64,000 nt of DNA. Origin: GAS188 sp963794475. Lineage in GTDB: Bacteria; Pseudomonadota; Alphaproteobacteria; Rhizobiales; Beijerinckiaceae. Positions within the stretch are counted from its first letter, which is position 1; each line of letters opens with the position of its first letter. Below the pieces are notes generated by a model. The model searched no databases. It was not told the origin of the DNA and saw nothing but the letters and a program-made list of their open reading frames with translations. Of this stretch, positions 51,160-61,391 are shown one piece after another. The position numbers were made by a program, and so were the translations under genes. The stretch spans positions 986,806 through 1,050,805 of the forward strand of contig CAWCDW010000002.1 of the NCBI GenBank assembly GCA_963794475.1, given 5' to 3'.

Positions 51160-51411
51160 TCACAGATCGTCGAGGTAGCCGTGAAAGGCGTAGATGATGG
51201 CGAGGATCACGGCGGAAACCGCCGTCGTGATCAGGGCCTTCAACGCGAGGCGCGGCAAGGCGGGTGCGCCGGGATCGGAGCCCGGTACCACTTCGCCCGC
51301 CTCGTCCTGGCTGCGCACGCCGATCGGCAGGATCGCGAAGATGGTGATCCACCACACCACGACATAGATGGCAGCCCAGGCGAGAATCGTGGTCCAGGGA
51401 ATACCGAACAT
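51160..51411 (-). CDS. DUF1467 family membrane protein
   Basis: An 83-residue protein with two membrane helices (WTTILAWAAIYVVVWWITIFAILPIGVRS and ALITTAVSAVILAIIYAFHGYL). The block FAILPIGVRSQDE is the family signature. TGAGG lies six bases before ATG 51411. It follows mce on the same strand in many Hyphomicrobiales, as here. Function unknown. Confidence 0.85.
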   Translation of the reverse strand: MFGIPWTTILAWAAIYVVVWWITIFAILPIGVRSQDEAGEVVPGSDPGAPALPRLALKALITTAVSAVILAIIYAFHGYLDDL

Positions 51412-51521
51412 GAGCGGCCTCAATGAAGGATTCGGCGTGACGCGAGCACGCGGCCGAGGCGCGAACGCGGCAGCCGGAAAGCTTCAGTCATGCCGCGCCC
51501 TGATTTACCATGAGAAACGTC

Positions 51522-51926
51522 TCACGCCTCTTCGAGCTCGATGAGGACGCCGGAAAAATCCTTCGGGCTCAGGAACAGCACAGGCTTGCCGTGCGCGCCG
51601 AGCCGCGGCTCCCCGTCGCCCAGCACGCGCGCACCTGAGGCCTTCAGCCGATCGCGTGCCGCAAGGATGTCGTCGACCTCGTAGCAGAGGTGATGCATGC
51701 CGCCTTCCCGATTGCGCGCGAGGAACCTGCTTATGGGGGAGTTCTCGCCCAGCGCCGCGAGAAGTTCGATCTTGGTGTTCGCAAGCTCGACGAACACCAC
51801 CGTCACGCCATGCTCGGGAAGCTGCCGCGGCTCGGAGACGGCGGCCCCCAGATTCTCGCGATAGGATTTCGCGGCCGCCGCCAAATCCGGCACCGCGATG
51901 GCCACATGGTTGAGGCGCAAAATCAT
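51522..51926 (-). CDS. mce: Methylmalonyl-CoA epimerase
   Basis: A 134-residue glyoxalase-fold enzyme interconverting (R)- and (S)-methylmalonyl-CoA on the propionyl-CoA route. Metal ligands are the His in LNHVAIAV, the His in GGMHHLCYEV and the Glu in VLIELEE. Length is usual. It follows RNase J by three bases. Confidence 0.92.
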   Translation of the reverse strand: MILRLNHVAIAVPDLAAAAKSYRENLGAAVSEPRQLPEHGVTVVFVELANTKIELLAALGENSPISRFLARNREGGMHHLCYEVDDILAARDRLKASGARVLGDGEPRLGAHGKPVLFLSPKDFSGVLIELEEA

Positions 51927-51929
51927 CGC

Positions 51930-53600
51930 CTAGACGCTGACCACGAGAACATGGACCTGAGGCTTCTTTCCCCATATCCCATTGACCACGGAGCGAACCG
52001 CGCGGGCGACGGCGCTCTCGACGAAATCAGCGTCGCGTCGACGCGTCCGCGGCAGGCCGTGCACGCAACGCAGCACCGCGTCGAGCAAGAGGTCGAGAAG
52101 GGAGGCGCCCTCGCGCGTCGCTTGCGGCACGCCGCTCGCCTCGATCTCGACCTCGCCCGCGATCTCGCCTCGCGCATCGACGGCGAAGGCGACCGACACG
52201 ATGCCCGCGAAGGAGAGCTTGCGCCTTTCGCGAATCGCATCGTCCTGCGCGTCGATCAGGATCGTGCCATCCTGGTAGAGGCGCCCGACCTCGGCCTTTC
52301 CCATCACCTCGGCGGGGCCGGGCGCCAGTTGGACGAGGTCGCCGTCATAAGCCGTGATCACCTGCCCGACACCGAGCGCCGACGCGAAGGCGGCGTGCTC
52401 GGTCAAATGCAAGGCCTCCCCATGGGCCGGAATGGCAATCTTCGGGCGCACCCACTCATACATGCGGCGCACCTCGTCGCGGCGCGGATGGCCGGAGACA
52501 TGCACCAGATGGGTGCGATCAGTGATGACCTCGATGCCTTGGCGGACGAGCGTGTTGATGATGCGCGACACTGGCTTCTCATTGCCCGGAATGGTGCGTG
52601 AGGAGAAGATGACGCGATCGCCCGGCGAGAGGGTGATGGCCGGATGGTCGTCGGTCGCGATGCGGGCAAGCGCGGCGCGCGGCTCGCCTTGGCTTCCGGT
52701 CAACAAGGCAACCACACGCTCGCGCGGCATGTGCACGTAGGCCTCCGGCGAGTGGAAGGGCGGCAGGCCGTCGAGATAGCCGCATTCGGTGGCGACCTCG
52801 ACGACGCGCTGCATGGCGCGTCCCACGACCACTACCTCCCGCCGCGCCTCGCGCGCGGCTTCCGCGACAGCGCGGATGCGCGCCACGTTCGAGGCGAAGA
52901 TGGTGACGGCGACGCGCTGCGGGGCCTCGGCGATCAAGCTGCGAAGGGTCTTGGCGACTTCCGCCTCGCTCGGGCTCGAACCGTCGCGCACGATGTTGGT
53001 GGAATCGCAAATGAGCGCGAGCACGCCTTCGTCGCCGAGCGCGCGCAAACGCGCCTCGTCGGTCGGCGCTCCATGGATGGGCGTCGGGTCGATCTTCCAA
53101 TCGCCGGTGTGCAAGACGAGGCCGGCTGGCGTGCGAATGGCAAGCGCCATGGATTCGGGGATGGAGTGCGCGACCGGGATGAATTCGAGCGTGAACGGCC
53201 CGATGTCGAAGGGCTTGCCCGGATCGACGGTGGCAAGCGGAATCTTGGGGGCGCCGGGCTCGCCAAGACGGCGCGCGCCCATCAGCTCGACGGCAAAGCG
53301 CGTCGCATGCACTTTAACGCCGAGTCGCGGCCAGAGCGCCGCGAGCGCGCCGATATGGTCCTCATGGGCATGGGTGATCACGATGCCGCTCAGGTTTTTG
53401 CGCTCCTTCTCGAGAAAGGCGAGGTTCGGGTAAACGAGATCGACCCCGGGCGCCTCGTCGCCCGCGAATGTCAGGCCGCAATCGACCAGGATCCATCGGC
53501 GCTTGCCGGGAGGGCCGAAGCCGTACGCGGCGGCATTCATGCCGATCTCGCCAAGCCCACCGAGCGGAACGAAGACGAGAGCCGAAGACGCGCCGTTCAT
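51930..53600 (-). CDS. rnj: Ribonuclease J
   Basis: A 556-residue metallo-beta-lactamase/beta-CASP RNase. Motifs: FVPLGGLGEIGMN, VDCGLTFAGDE, THAHEDHIGALAAL (metal site), the HTGDWKIDPTP Asp, the CASP part with SGSQGEP-like GSQGEPRAAL, and VSGHPRRDEVRRM. The C-terminal domain follows (about residues 450-556). Alphaproteobacteria use it for rRNA and mRNA maturation or decay. It lies 115 bases after birA, and mce starts three bases after its stop. Confidence 0.93.
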   Translation of the reverse strand: MNGASSALVFVPLGGLGEIGMNAAAYGFGPPGKRRWILVDCGLTFAGDEAPGVDLVYPNLAFLEKERKNLSGIVITHAHEDHIGALAALWPRLGVKVHATRFAVELMGARRLGEPGAPKIPLATVDPGKPFDIGPFTLEFIPVAHSIPESMALAIRTPAGLVLHTGDWKIDPTPIHGAPTDEARLRALGDEGVLALICDSTNIVRDGSSPSEAEVAKTLRSLIAEAPQRVAVTIFASNVARIRAVAEAAREARREVVVVGRAMQRVVEVATECGYLDGLPPFHSPEAYVHMPRERVVALLTGSQGEPRAALARIATDDHPAITLSPGDRVIFSSRTIPGNEKPVSRIINTLVRQGIEVITDRTHLVHVSGHPRRDEVRRMYEWVRPKIAIPAHGEALHLTEHAAFASALGVGQVITAYDGDLVQLAPGPAEVMGKAEVGRLYQDGTILIDAQDDAIRERRKLSFAGIVSVAFAVDARGEIAGEVEIEASGVPQATREGASLLDLLLDAVLRCVHGLPRTRRRDADFVESAVARAVRSVVNGIWGKKPQVHVLVVSV

Positions 53601-53715
53601 AGCTTTTCCACCAAAGGACAGGTTGCCAAAACGGGCGGTGTCGGCGCGCCCGATTCATGTGGCCCAACGAAGTTACGGAAGATGCGCGCCGGTTCCATGA
53701 AGCTTCGTCCCGCGC

Positions 53716-54522
53716 TCAGGCGACTTGACCCTGAGCGGAGGCGGCTTTGTCAAGCAAGTAAAGATCCCCGGCATCGAGCTTCACGAGGCCATCCTTCGTG
53801 TCGAGGAGGAGCCGGCCTCGGTCGAGCCCGCGAAACAAGCCTTCGACCTCGCCCTTCGGCATTTTCACCCGCACGCGCGAGCCCAGCCCATGGGCGCGCT
53901 CGGCCCAGGCGGCAAAATGCGCTTGCGACCCTCGCGGCGCTTGCGCCCACTCCGAAAAACGATGCGCGAAGGCATCAGATAAGTGCAGAAAAAGCCGCTC
54001 AACCGTCGCCTCGGGCGCAAAGCGGGCGAGCAGGGTCGCTTCCGGCAGGTCGGGGGGAAGGACGGCGACGTTGACGCCGATGCCAAGGATCAGGACAAAG
54101 CCGCCATCGAGAAGCTGATTGCCTTCGAGCAAAAGGCCAGCGCATTTCTTCCCGTCGACGAGAAGGTCGTTCGGCCATTTGAGCGAAAGGCGCGGATGCT
54201 CGAGACCGGTCACGACCGACGCCGCATCGAATAGCGCGAGCCCCGCGACGAATCCCAACTCCGGAGCGTCGGCTCTGCGGCACCCTTCCAGCAGAAGGAG
54301 GCTCGCGTAAAGATTGCCAGGAGGGGAGACGAATACCCGGCCGTGCCGACCGCGGCCATTCGTCTGGCTTCGCGCCACGATCCAAAGTCGCGAGGCCTCG
54401 CCTTCGCGCGCTCGCGCCAGCGCGAGATCGAAAGTAGAAGAGACTTCCGAGTGTGTCTCGAAGCGGTACCCCGCCTCGCTCGCCCCCTTTCCCAATGAGA
54501 AGGCTTCGCCGGAGCTCTCCAT
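53716..54522 (-). CDS. birA: Biotin--[acetyl-CoA-carboxylase] ligase
   Basis: A 268-residue biotin protein ligase without the N-terminal DNA-binding domain of E. coli BirA, so it is probably not a repressor. The biotinyl-AMP loop is GRGRHGR (residues 56-62), the lysine segment KWPNDLL is at 115-121, followed by GIGVNV. Its start overlaps the nuoN stop by one base (TGATG). Being last in the nuo operon line is common in Hyphomicrobiales. Confidence 0.93.
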   Translation of the reverse strand: MESSGEAFSLGKGASEAGYRFETHSEVSSTFDLALARAREGEASRLWIVARSQTNGRGRHGRVFVSPPGNLYASLLLLEGCRRADAPELGFVAGLALFDAASVVTGLEHPRLSLKWPNDLLVDGKKCAGLLLEGNQLLDGGFVLILGIGVNVAVLPPDLPEATLLARFAPEATVERLFLHLSDAFAHRFSEWAQAPRGSQAHFAAWAERAHGLGSRVRVKMPKGEVEGLFRGLDRGRLLLDTKDGLVKLDAGDLYLLDKAASAQGQVA

Positions 54523-55958
54523 CAAAATAGGGACTTCGCCGCCGCCGCCGCCGCCGCCACGATGGGCGTCGGGATCAAGCCGAAGAGGATCACGACGACG
54601 CCGCAAAGCGCGAGCACCGCCTTGAGCACGCCCGAAAGCGGCACGAAAAGCGCCGGCCCGTCATCAAAATACATGACCTTCACGACGCGCAGGTAATAAA
54701 AGGCGCCGACGACGCTCGTGAGGAAGCCGATGACGGCCAGCGGCACGAGGCCAGCATCGACCGCCGCCGAGAACACGTACCATTTCGCCCAGAAGCCGGC
54801 GAGCGGCGGAACGCCGGCGAGCGAGAACATCAATACCATGAGCACGAAGGCGAAGGCCGGTTGGGACTTCGAAAGGCCGGCTAGGTCCTCGATGGTCTCC
54901 ACCGAACCGTCCTTGGTGCGCATCGCGAGAATGCAAGCAAAGGTGCCAACCGTCATCGCCATATAGATCGCCATGTAGACGAGGACGCCATTGACGCCGT
55001 CTTGCGTGCCGGCCGAGAGCCCGACGAGAGCGTAACCGACATGGCCGATCGAGGAATAGGCCATCAGCCGCTTGAGGTTGCGCTGGCCGATCGCGGCGAA
55101 AGAGCCGAGCCCCATCGAGGCGATCGAGATGAACACCACGATCTGGCGCCACTCGGTCGCATCCGTCCCGAAAGCCTGAATAAGCACGCGCGTCGTGAGC
55201 GCCATCGCGGCGATTTTGTTGGTGGCGGCGAAATAGGCGGTCACGGGCGTCGGCGCGCCTTCATAGACATCGGGTGTCCACATATGGAAGGGCACGGCGG
55301 AAATCTTGAAGGCGAGGCCAGCCAGGAGGAAGACGAGGCCGAACATCAGGCCAGGACCGGAGCCCGCCTTCACGGCGGCGGAGATGCCGGCGAAGCTGAC
55401 ACTTCCGGTGAAGCCGTAGATGAGCGAGGCGCCATAAAGGAGCATGCCGGAGGACAAGGCCCCGAGCACGAAATATTTGAGGCCGGCCTCGCTCGCCTTG
55501 GCATTGTTGCGGTCGATCGCGGCGAGCACGTAAAGCGCGAGGCTCGACAGCTCGAGGCCGACGTAAAGCGCGATGAGATCATTCGCGGATATCATCAAAA
55601 GCATGCCGAGCGACGACAACAGGACGAGGATAGCGAGCTCGAACGGCTTTTGCCGGTGCCGGCTCATCTCGTCGATTGCGAGCGCCAAGGTCGCTGCCGC
55701 GCCGAGAAGCGTCACAACCTTCATGAACCTCGCGAAATCATCGACGACGAAGGAGCCGTTGAATGCCACCTGTGTTTGGGAAGCCTGAAGGACAGCGGCG
55801 AGGGCGGCGACGATGAGTAGCGCGAAGGCGGCTCCATTCACGAGATTGATCGCGCGCACCCCCTGGAAGGCGCCGACGAGGATGAGCGCGAGCGCACCAA
55901 CCGCGAGCACGAGTTCCGGCAGGATAGTGACGATGGAGGGGAGCGCGGTGGCCGTCAT
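54522..55958 (-). CDS. nuoN: NADH-quinone oxidoreductase subunit N
   Basis: A 478-residue antiporter-like subunit of complex I with about fourteen membrane helices. Seen are the Lys- and Glu-bearing helices typical of NuoN (YVGLELSSLALYVLAA, FKISAVPFHMWTPDVYEGAPTPVTAY, RNLKRLMAYSSIGHVGYALVG). It is one of three proton-pumping modules and closes the nuo block here. Confidence 0.95.
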   Translation of the reverse strand: MTATALPSIVTILPELVLAVGALALILVGAFQGVRAINLVNGAAFALLIVAALAAVLQASQTQVAFNGSFVVDDFARFMKVVTLLGAAATLALAIDEMSRHRQKPFELAILVLLSSLGMLLMISANDLIALYVGLELSSLALYVLAAIDRNNAKASEAGLKYFVLGALSSGMLLYGASLIYGFTGSVSFAGISAAVKAGSGPGLMFGLVFLLAGLAFKISAVPFHMWTPDVYEGAPTPVTAYFAATNKIAAMALTTRVLIQAFGTDATEWRQIVVFISIASMGLGSFAAIGQRNLKRLMAYSSIGHVGYALVGLSAGTQDGVNGVLVYMAIYMAMTVGTFACILAMRTKDGSVETIEDLAGLSKSQPAFAFVLMVLMFSLAGVPPLAGFWAKWYVFSAAVDAGLVPLAVIGFLTSVVGAFYYLRVVKVMYFDDGPALFVPLSGVLKAVLALCGVVVILFGLIPTPIVAAAAAAAKSLF

Positions 55959-55985
55959 GGATCAAAGCCTCACGGTGCCAAAGCC

Positions 55986-57491
55986 TCACGGTGCCATGAG
56001 CGCGGCGGCTTTCACCGCGCCGAGCGCAAGCCCTGTCGATTTGAGAAGAGCCTCGGTGGGCGCCGCGAAGGCATCGAGAATGACGCCGGGCCGCACGCCG
56101 TAGAAGATGACGAGCGCGACGAGCGGCGCCATCACCCACATCTCGCGCGGCGAAAGATCGAGGATGCCCATGAGCTCGGGCTTCACGAGCTTGCCGAAAA
56201 TGATCTTGCGGTAAAGCCAGAGCGCATAGGCGGCCGACAAGATCGTCCCGAAGGTGGCGAAAAAGGCGACCCAGCTATTCGCCCTGAAAGTGCCGAGCAA
56301 GCTCAGAAACTCGCCGACGAAGCCCGATGTGCCGGGCAAGCCGATATTCGCCAAGGTGAACACCATGAAGGCTGCGGCATAAAGCGGCATGCGATGCACG
56401 AGGCCGCCATAGGCGGCGATCTGGCGCGTGTGCATGCGATCGTAGACGACGCCGACGCATAGGAAGAGCGCGCCCGAGACGAGTCCGTGGCTCACCATCA
56501 GGAACATCGCGCCCTCGATGCCCTGCGCTGTCATCGAGAAGAGGCCCATGGTGACGAAGCCCATATGGGCCACGGAGGAATAGGCGATCAGCTTCTTCAT
56601 GTCCTCCTGCATGAGGGCGACGAGCGAGGTGTAGATGATCGCGATGATGGAAAGCGCATAGATGAGCGGCGCGAAATCATGCGACGCGTCGGGGAACATC
56701 GGCAGCGAGAAACGGATGAAGCCGTAGCCGCCCATCTTCAAGAGGATGCCGGCGAGGATGACGGAGCCGGCCGTTGGCGCCTCGACATGTGCATCCGGCA
56801 ACCAGGTGTGGACGGGCCACATCGGCATCTTCACCGCGAAGGAGGCGAAGAAGGCGAGCCACAGCCATTTCTGCAGCGAGGGCGCGAAATGGTAGGTGAG
56901 CAGCGCGGCGATGTCGGTTGTCCCCGCCGTCTTCCACATCGCCATGACGGCGATGAGAAGGAGCACCGAGCCGAGAAGCGTGTAGAGGAAGAATTTGAAG
57001 CTCGCATAGATGCGCCGTGCACCGCCCCAAACCCCGATGATGAGGAACATCGGAATGAGGCCGCCCTCGAAGAACAGGTAGAAGAGGACGAGATCGAGCG
57101 ACACGAAGACGCCGATCATCAAAGTCTCGAGAACGAGAAAAGCGATCATGTATTCGCGCACCCGCCGCTCGATCGAGCTCCAGGAGGCGAGGATGCAGAA
57201 CGGCATCAGGAAGGTGGTGAGCAGGACGAAGGGAAGCGAATAGCCGTCAACACCGAGCTTGAAGGTGATCGAGGACGAAACCCAGGACGCCTGCTCGACA
57301 AGCTGGAAGGCCGAATTCGCCGGATCGAACTGCCACCAGGCGACGAGCGACAACAGGAAGGTGACGAGCGTCGTAAGCAGCGCGATGTAGCGGATATTCG
57401 AGAGCGCGGCCTCGTCCTCGCCGCGCACGAACAAGATGAGCGCCGATCCGATGAGCGGCAGGATGAGGAGGCCGCTAAGCACGCCAGGCAT
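55986..57491 (-). CDS. nuoM: NADH-quinone oxidoreductase subunit M
   Basis: A 501-residue antiporter-like subunit. Motifs: YLFFEGGLIPMFLIIGVWGG with the conserved Glu, AVKMPMWPVHTWLPDAHVEAPTAGSVILAGILLKMGGYG, and DMKKLIAYSSVAHMGFV. ATG 57491 overlaps the nuoL stop; a GTG one codon earlier is also possible. Confidence 0.95.
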   Translation of the reverse strand: MPGVLSGLLILPLIGSALILFVRGEDEAALSNIRYIALLTTLVTFLLSLVAWWQFDPANSAFQLVEQASWVSSSITFKLGVDGYSLPFVLLTTFLMPFCILASWSSIERRVREYMIAFLVLETLMIGVFVSLDLVLFYLFFEGGLIPMFLIIGVWGGARRIYASFKFFLYTLLGSVLLLIAVMAMWKTAGTTDIAALLTYHFAPSLQKWLWLAFFASFAVKMPMWPVHTWLPDAHVEAPTAGSVILAGILLKMGGYGFIRFSLPMFPDASHDFAPLIYALSIIAIIYTSLVALMQEDMKKLIAYSSVAHMGFVTMGLFSMTAQGIEGAMFLMVSHGLVSGALFLCVGVVYDRMHTRQIAAYGGLVHRMPLYAAAFMVFTLANIGLPGTSGFVGEFLSLLGTFRANSWVAFFATFGTILSAAYALWLYRKIIFGKLVKPELMGILDLSPREMWVMAPLVALVIFYGVRPGVILDAFAAPTEALLKSTGLALGAVKAAALMAP

Positions 57492-59537
57492 CACCGAGCT
57501 CCCACGATGATGAAATAGGTGATGAAGGCGGCAACGCCGATAAGCATGGCGAAGGCGTAGTGATAGAGATAGCCGCTCTGCAGCCGAACCGCGCCTCTCG
57601 CCACATCGATGACGCGCGCCGACACGCCGTCGGGACCCAGGCCGTCGATCACGCGCCCGTCGCCCTCCTTCCAGAGGAAGCGTCCGATCGCCTTCGCCGG
57701 GCGGACGAAGAGGAAGTCATAGATCTCGTCGAAATACCATTTGTTGAGAAGGAAGCGGTAAAGGATCGGATTGGCCGCCGCGAGCCGTCCGGGCAGGGAA
57801 GGGTTCACGATATAGAACCAATAGGCGAGCGCCGAGCCGATCACCATCATGATGAGCGCAATATGCTCGACGAGGAACGGCACTTCCTCGACCTTCTTCA
57901 CGATCCCTTCTTGGAAGACGAGCGAGCCGTTCCAGAAACTCTCCGCCGCGCCGCCGAAGAAAACGCCCTCGAAGACGAAGCCCGCCGCGAGCGCGCCGAG
58001 CGCAAGCACCGCGAGCGGCAAGAGCATGACGAGCGGGCTCTCATGGGGTTCGATCGGCCCGTGACCATGGCCGTGCTCGTCGTCCGGAGCCTCGGCGGCG
58101 CGCGCGACCGCCGTCCCCAAGTGCGCGCTATCGGCATCGGGCAGGGCTTGGGCGTGCGGCTCGGCCGCATGGGCCTCGGCCTGGCCCCAACGCGCCGGGC
58201 CGGAGAAGGTCATGAAGACGAGGCGCCAGGAGTAGAAGGCCGTCATCAGCGCGGCGATCGCCGTGCACAGAAAGGCGAAGACATGGCCCTCGCGATCGCT
58301 CGCATAGGCTGCCTGGATGATAGCGTCCTTCGAGTAGAAGCCGGCGGTGAAGGGAAAGCCCGTGAGCGACAAGCTGCCGATCACCATCATGGCGCCGGTG
58401 AAGGGGATTGATTTCCACAAGCCCGCCCATCTTCCGCATGTCCTGCTCGTGATGCATGGCGACGATGACGGAGCCCGCGCCGAGGAAAAGGAGCGCCTTG
58501 AAGAAGGCATGGGTGAACAGGTGGAAGATGCCGATCGAATAGGCTCCCGCGCCGAGCGCCACGAACATGTAGCCGAGCTGCGAGCAGGTCGAATAGGCGA
58601 TGACGCGCTTGATGTCGTTTTGCACGAGGCCGACGGTCGCGGCGAAGAAGGCGGTGATCGCGCCGATCACCAGCACCGCCGTCTGGGCGAACGGCGCCTG
58701 CTCGAACAACGGCGAGAGGCGCGCCACCATGAAAACTCCGGCCGTGACCATGGTCGCTGCGTGAATGAGGGCGGAAACCGGGGTCGGCCCCTCCATCGCA
58801 TCGGGAAGCCAGGTGTGGAGAAGGAACTGGGCCGATTTGCCCATCGCGCCCATGAACAGCAAGAGGCAGGCGAGCGTCAGCGCCGGCCAATCGAAGCCGA
58901 GGAAATGGAAGCTGCCCTTCGCGATCTCCGGCGCGCGCGCGAAGATATCGTTGAAGGCGACGCTGCTGAACAAGGTGAAGACGAGGAAAATGCCGAGCGC
59001 GAAGCCGAAGTCGCCCACCCGGTTGACGATGAAGGCCTTGATGGCCGCGGCATTGGCCGAGGGCCGATCGTACCAGAAGCCGATCAGGAGATAGGAGGCG
59101 AGGCCGACGCCTTCCCATCCGAAGAACATCTGCACGAGGTTGTCCGCCGTCACCAGCATCAACATGGCGAAGGTGAAGAGCGACAGATAGGCGAAGAAGC
59201 GCGGGCGCGAAGGGTCATCGGCCATGTAACCGATTGAATAGAGATGGACGAGCGCCGAAACCGTGTTGACGACGACGAGCATCACAACGGTGAGCGTGTC
59301 GATGCGAAGCGCCCATTCGACCCGGAGCCCGCCGGAGATGAACCAGGGCGCGAGATCCACGAGCTCCACGCCCTGGTGCGCGATTCCGACCTGGAAGAAG
59401 GCGATCCAGGAGAGCAGCATGGCGAGCATCAGGAAGCCGGTGGTGACGATCTCGCAGGCGCGCGCGCCGATCACGCGCCCGAGCGCACCGGCGATGAGGA
59501 AGCCGAAAAGCGGCAGGAAGACAATCGCTGAATACAT
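57491..59537 (-). CDS. nuoL: NADH-quinone oxidoreductase subunit L, interrupted by a frameshift
   Basis: The largest antiporter-like subunit with the long lateral helix at its C-terminus. The N-terminal part from ATG 59537 carries QMFFGWEGVGLASYLLIGFW, HTWLPDAMEGPTPVSALIHAATMVTAG and HEQDMRKMGGL. At that point the frame shifts, and the rest continues from about 58410 with IPFTGAMMVIGSLSLTGFPFTAGFYSKD to the stop at 57491. One surplus base near 58417 explains it: the span is 3n+1 and would give 681 residues, a normal size. As complex I genes around it are intact, a sequencing error is more likely than loss. Confidence 0.93.
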
Positions 59538-59564
59538 CGCCGGGCCTGATCCTTCGCGAGCGGC

Positions 59565-59873
59565 TCAGCCGCGCATCATATTGACGTCTTCGACCGCGAT
59601 GGTGCCGCGGTTGCGGAAGTAGACCACCAGAATGGCAAGGCCTATCGCCGCTTCGGCGGCGGCGACGGTCAAGATCAAGAGCGCGTAGATCTGACCCAGG
59701 ATGTCGCCACGGAAGGCCGAGAAGGCGACGAGGTTGATGTTCACCGCGAGCAAGATGAGCTCGACGCACATCATGATCAGGATGATGTTCTTGCGGTTGA
59801 GGAAGATCCCGAACACGCCAAGCGTGAACAGGATGGCTGCAACCGTCAGATAATGGGTGAGCCCGATTGTCAC
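59565..59873 (-). CDS. nuoK: NADH-quinone oxidoreductase subunit K
   Basis: A 102-residue three-helix subunit, exactly the usual length. Conserved Glu residues are in MCVELILLAVNINLVAF and LTVAAAEAAIGLAILV. GTG 59873 with GGGGAAGG before it is the start; the open frame upstream lies inside nuoJ. Confidence 0.95.
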   Translation of the reverse strand: MTIGLTHYLTVAAILFTLGVFGIFLNRKNIILIMMCVELILLAVNINLVAFSAFRGDILGQIYALLILTVAAAEAAIGLAILVVYFRNRGTIAVEDVNMMRG

Positions 59874-59884
59874 TGCGCCTTCCC

Positions 59885-60508
59885 CTACACGCCTTGCCGG
59901 AACGGCACCTTGCGCAGCTCGACGCCGGCGAGCTTGGTGCGCGCATTCTGCTCGGCCGCGTTTTGGCGCTTCACCCCCTCGCGCCGATGCAGGGTAAGCA
60001 CGATCGCGCCGACCATTGCAACGAGCAGGATCAGCCCGGCGACCTCGAAATAGTAGACGTAGGTCGTGTAAAGCACATCGCTGATCGCCTTCACATTCGA
60101 GACGTTGCGCGCCCCTTGCGCCACGGCGTTGATCGCAAGCGGAGCGCCGGCGATCTTGCCGCCCGAGACGATCAACGAAGCGATCGCGATGAGCTCGATG
60201 AGGAAGAGCACGCCGATAAGGGCGCCGATCGGCAGATATTGCAGGAATCCCTGCTTGAGCTCCGCGAAATCGACATCGAGCATCATCACCACGAAAAGGA
60301 AGAGGACGGCGACCGCCCCGACATAGACGACGATGAGGATCATCGCCAGGAACTCTGCCGACAAGAGCAGGAAGAGCGCCGCGGCGTTCACGAATGCGAG
60401 AATGAGGAACAGCACCGCGTGGACCGGGTTGCGCGCGGCCACCACCATGAAGCTCGAGCCGAGCAGGACGGCGGCGAAGAGGTAGAAAAAGGCGAAAGAG
60501 AAATCCAT
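59885..60508 (-). CDS. nuoJ: NADH-quinone oxidoreductase subunit J
   Basis: A 207-residue subunit with five membrane helices. The family part LLLSAEFLAMILIVVYVGAVAVLFLFVVMML is in the middle, then a soluble C-terminal tail (about 30 residues). It lies 11 bases before nuoK. Confidence 0.95.
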   Translation of the reverse strand: MDFSFAFFYLFAAVLLGSSFMVVAARNPVHAVLFLILAFVNAAALFLLLSAEFLAMILIVVYVGAVAVLFLFVVMMLDVDFAELKQGFLQYLPIGALIGVLFLIELIAIASLIVSGGKIAGAPLAINAVAQGARNVSNVKAISDVLYTTYVYYFEVAGLILLVAMVGAIVLTLHRREGVKRQNAAEQNARTKLAGVELRKVPFRQGV

Positions 60509-60699
60509 TCGTGCCTTGGCTCCGCTGGGCGGCGATCAGCTCGTGCCGTGTATAGACGCGCATGTTTCCCCGCACAATGCGCGTGCTTCGGGCACCGCCG
60601 TCGGGGAGGCGCAAGCCGCCCGGCGGGACGTCTGGCGAACGCCCGCCGGACGCCCCGGCATCAATCGCAGGAAGGGAGGAACGAGCATGGGTTTCGCGA

Positions 60700-61188
60700 T
60701 CAGCGGTAAGGGGCGTCCATGGTGATGTTGCGGGCGATCTCGCGCTCCCACCGCGTGCCGTTCTCGAGAAGCCGATCCTTGTCGTAGAATAGCTCCTCGC
60801 GCGTCTCCGTCGAGAATTCGAAATTCGGCCCTTCGACGATGGCGTCCACGGGGCAGGCCTCCTGGCACATGCCGCAATAGATGCATTTCGTCATGTCGAT
60901 GTCGTAGCGCGTGGTCCGGCGCGTGCCGTCGTTGCGGCGCGGTCCCGCCTCGATGGTGATCGCCTGGGCCGGGCAAATCGCCTCGCAGAGTTTGCAAGCG
61001 ATGCAACGCTCTTCCCCGTTGGGATAACGGCGCAGCGCATGCTCGCCGCGAAAGCGCGGCGAAAGCGGCCCTTTCTCGAAGGGATAATTCAGCGTCGCCT
61101 TCGGTTTGAAGAAGTAACGCATGGACAGGAAGAAGGCGGAGACGAATTCCTTGAGAAACAGGGATTTCGCGGCTTGATCGAGAGGCAT
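60700..61188 (-). CDS. nuoI: NADH-quinone oxidoreductase subunit I
   Basis: A 162-residue ferredoxin-like subunit with two [4Fe-4S] motifs, CIACKLCEAICP and CIYCGMCQEACP, which carry clusters N6a and N6b. The N-terminal amphipathic part and HALRRYPNGEERC are conserved. A gap of 191 bases to nuoJ contains no recognisable gene. Confidence 0.96.
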   Translation of the reverse strand: MPLDQAAKSLFLKEFVSAFFLSMRYFFKPKATLNYPFEKGPLSPRFRGEHALRRYPNGEERCIACKLCEAICPAQAITIEAGPRRNDGTRRTTRYDIDMTKCIYCGMCQEACPVDAIVEGPNFEFSTETREELFYDKDRLLENGTRWEREIARNITMDAPYR

Positions 61189-61391
61189 CGGGGAGACCTC
61201 GTGTTCATGTTCTCGCCGGCTGGCGCGGGCAGGTGACGATCGCGCTTTGCCGAGGAAGGCCGTGGAAGAAGATTATCGATGAAGGCGGCGGAGAATGCCG
61301 AGGCGAAGCGACCTCGGTTTCGTAGGCGCGCACCGTGCGACTTGCGCCATCGTCCGGGCGGAGTGAGAGGCGATGCGACATGCCATGGCCC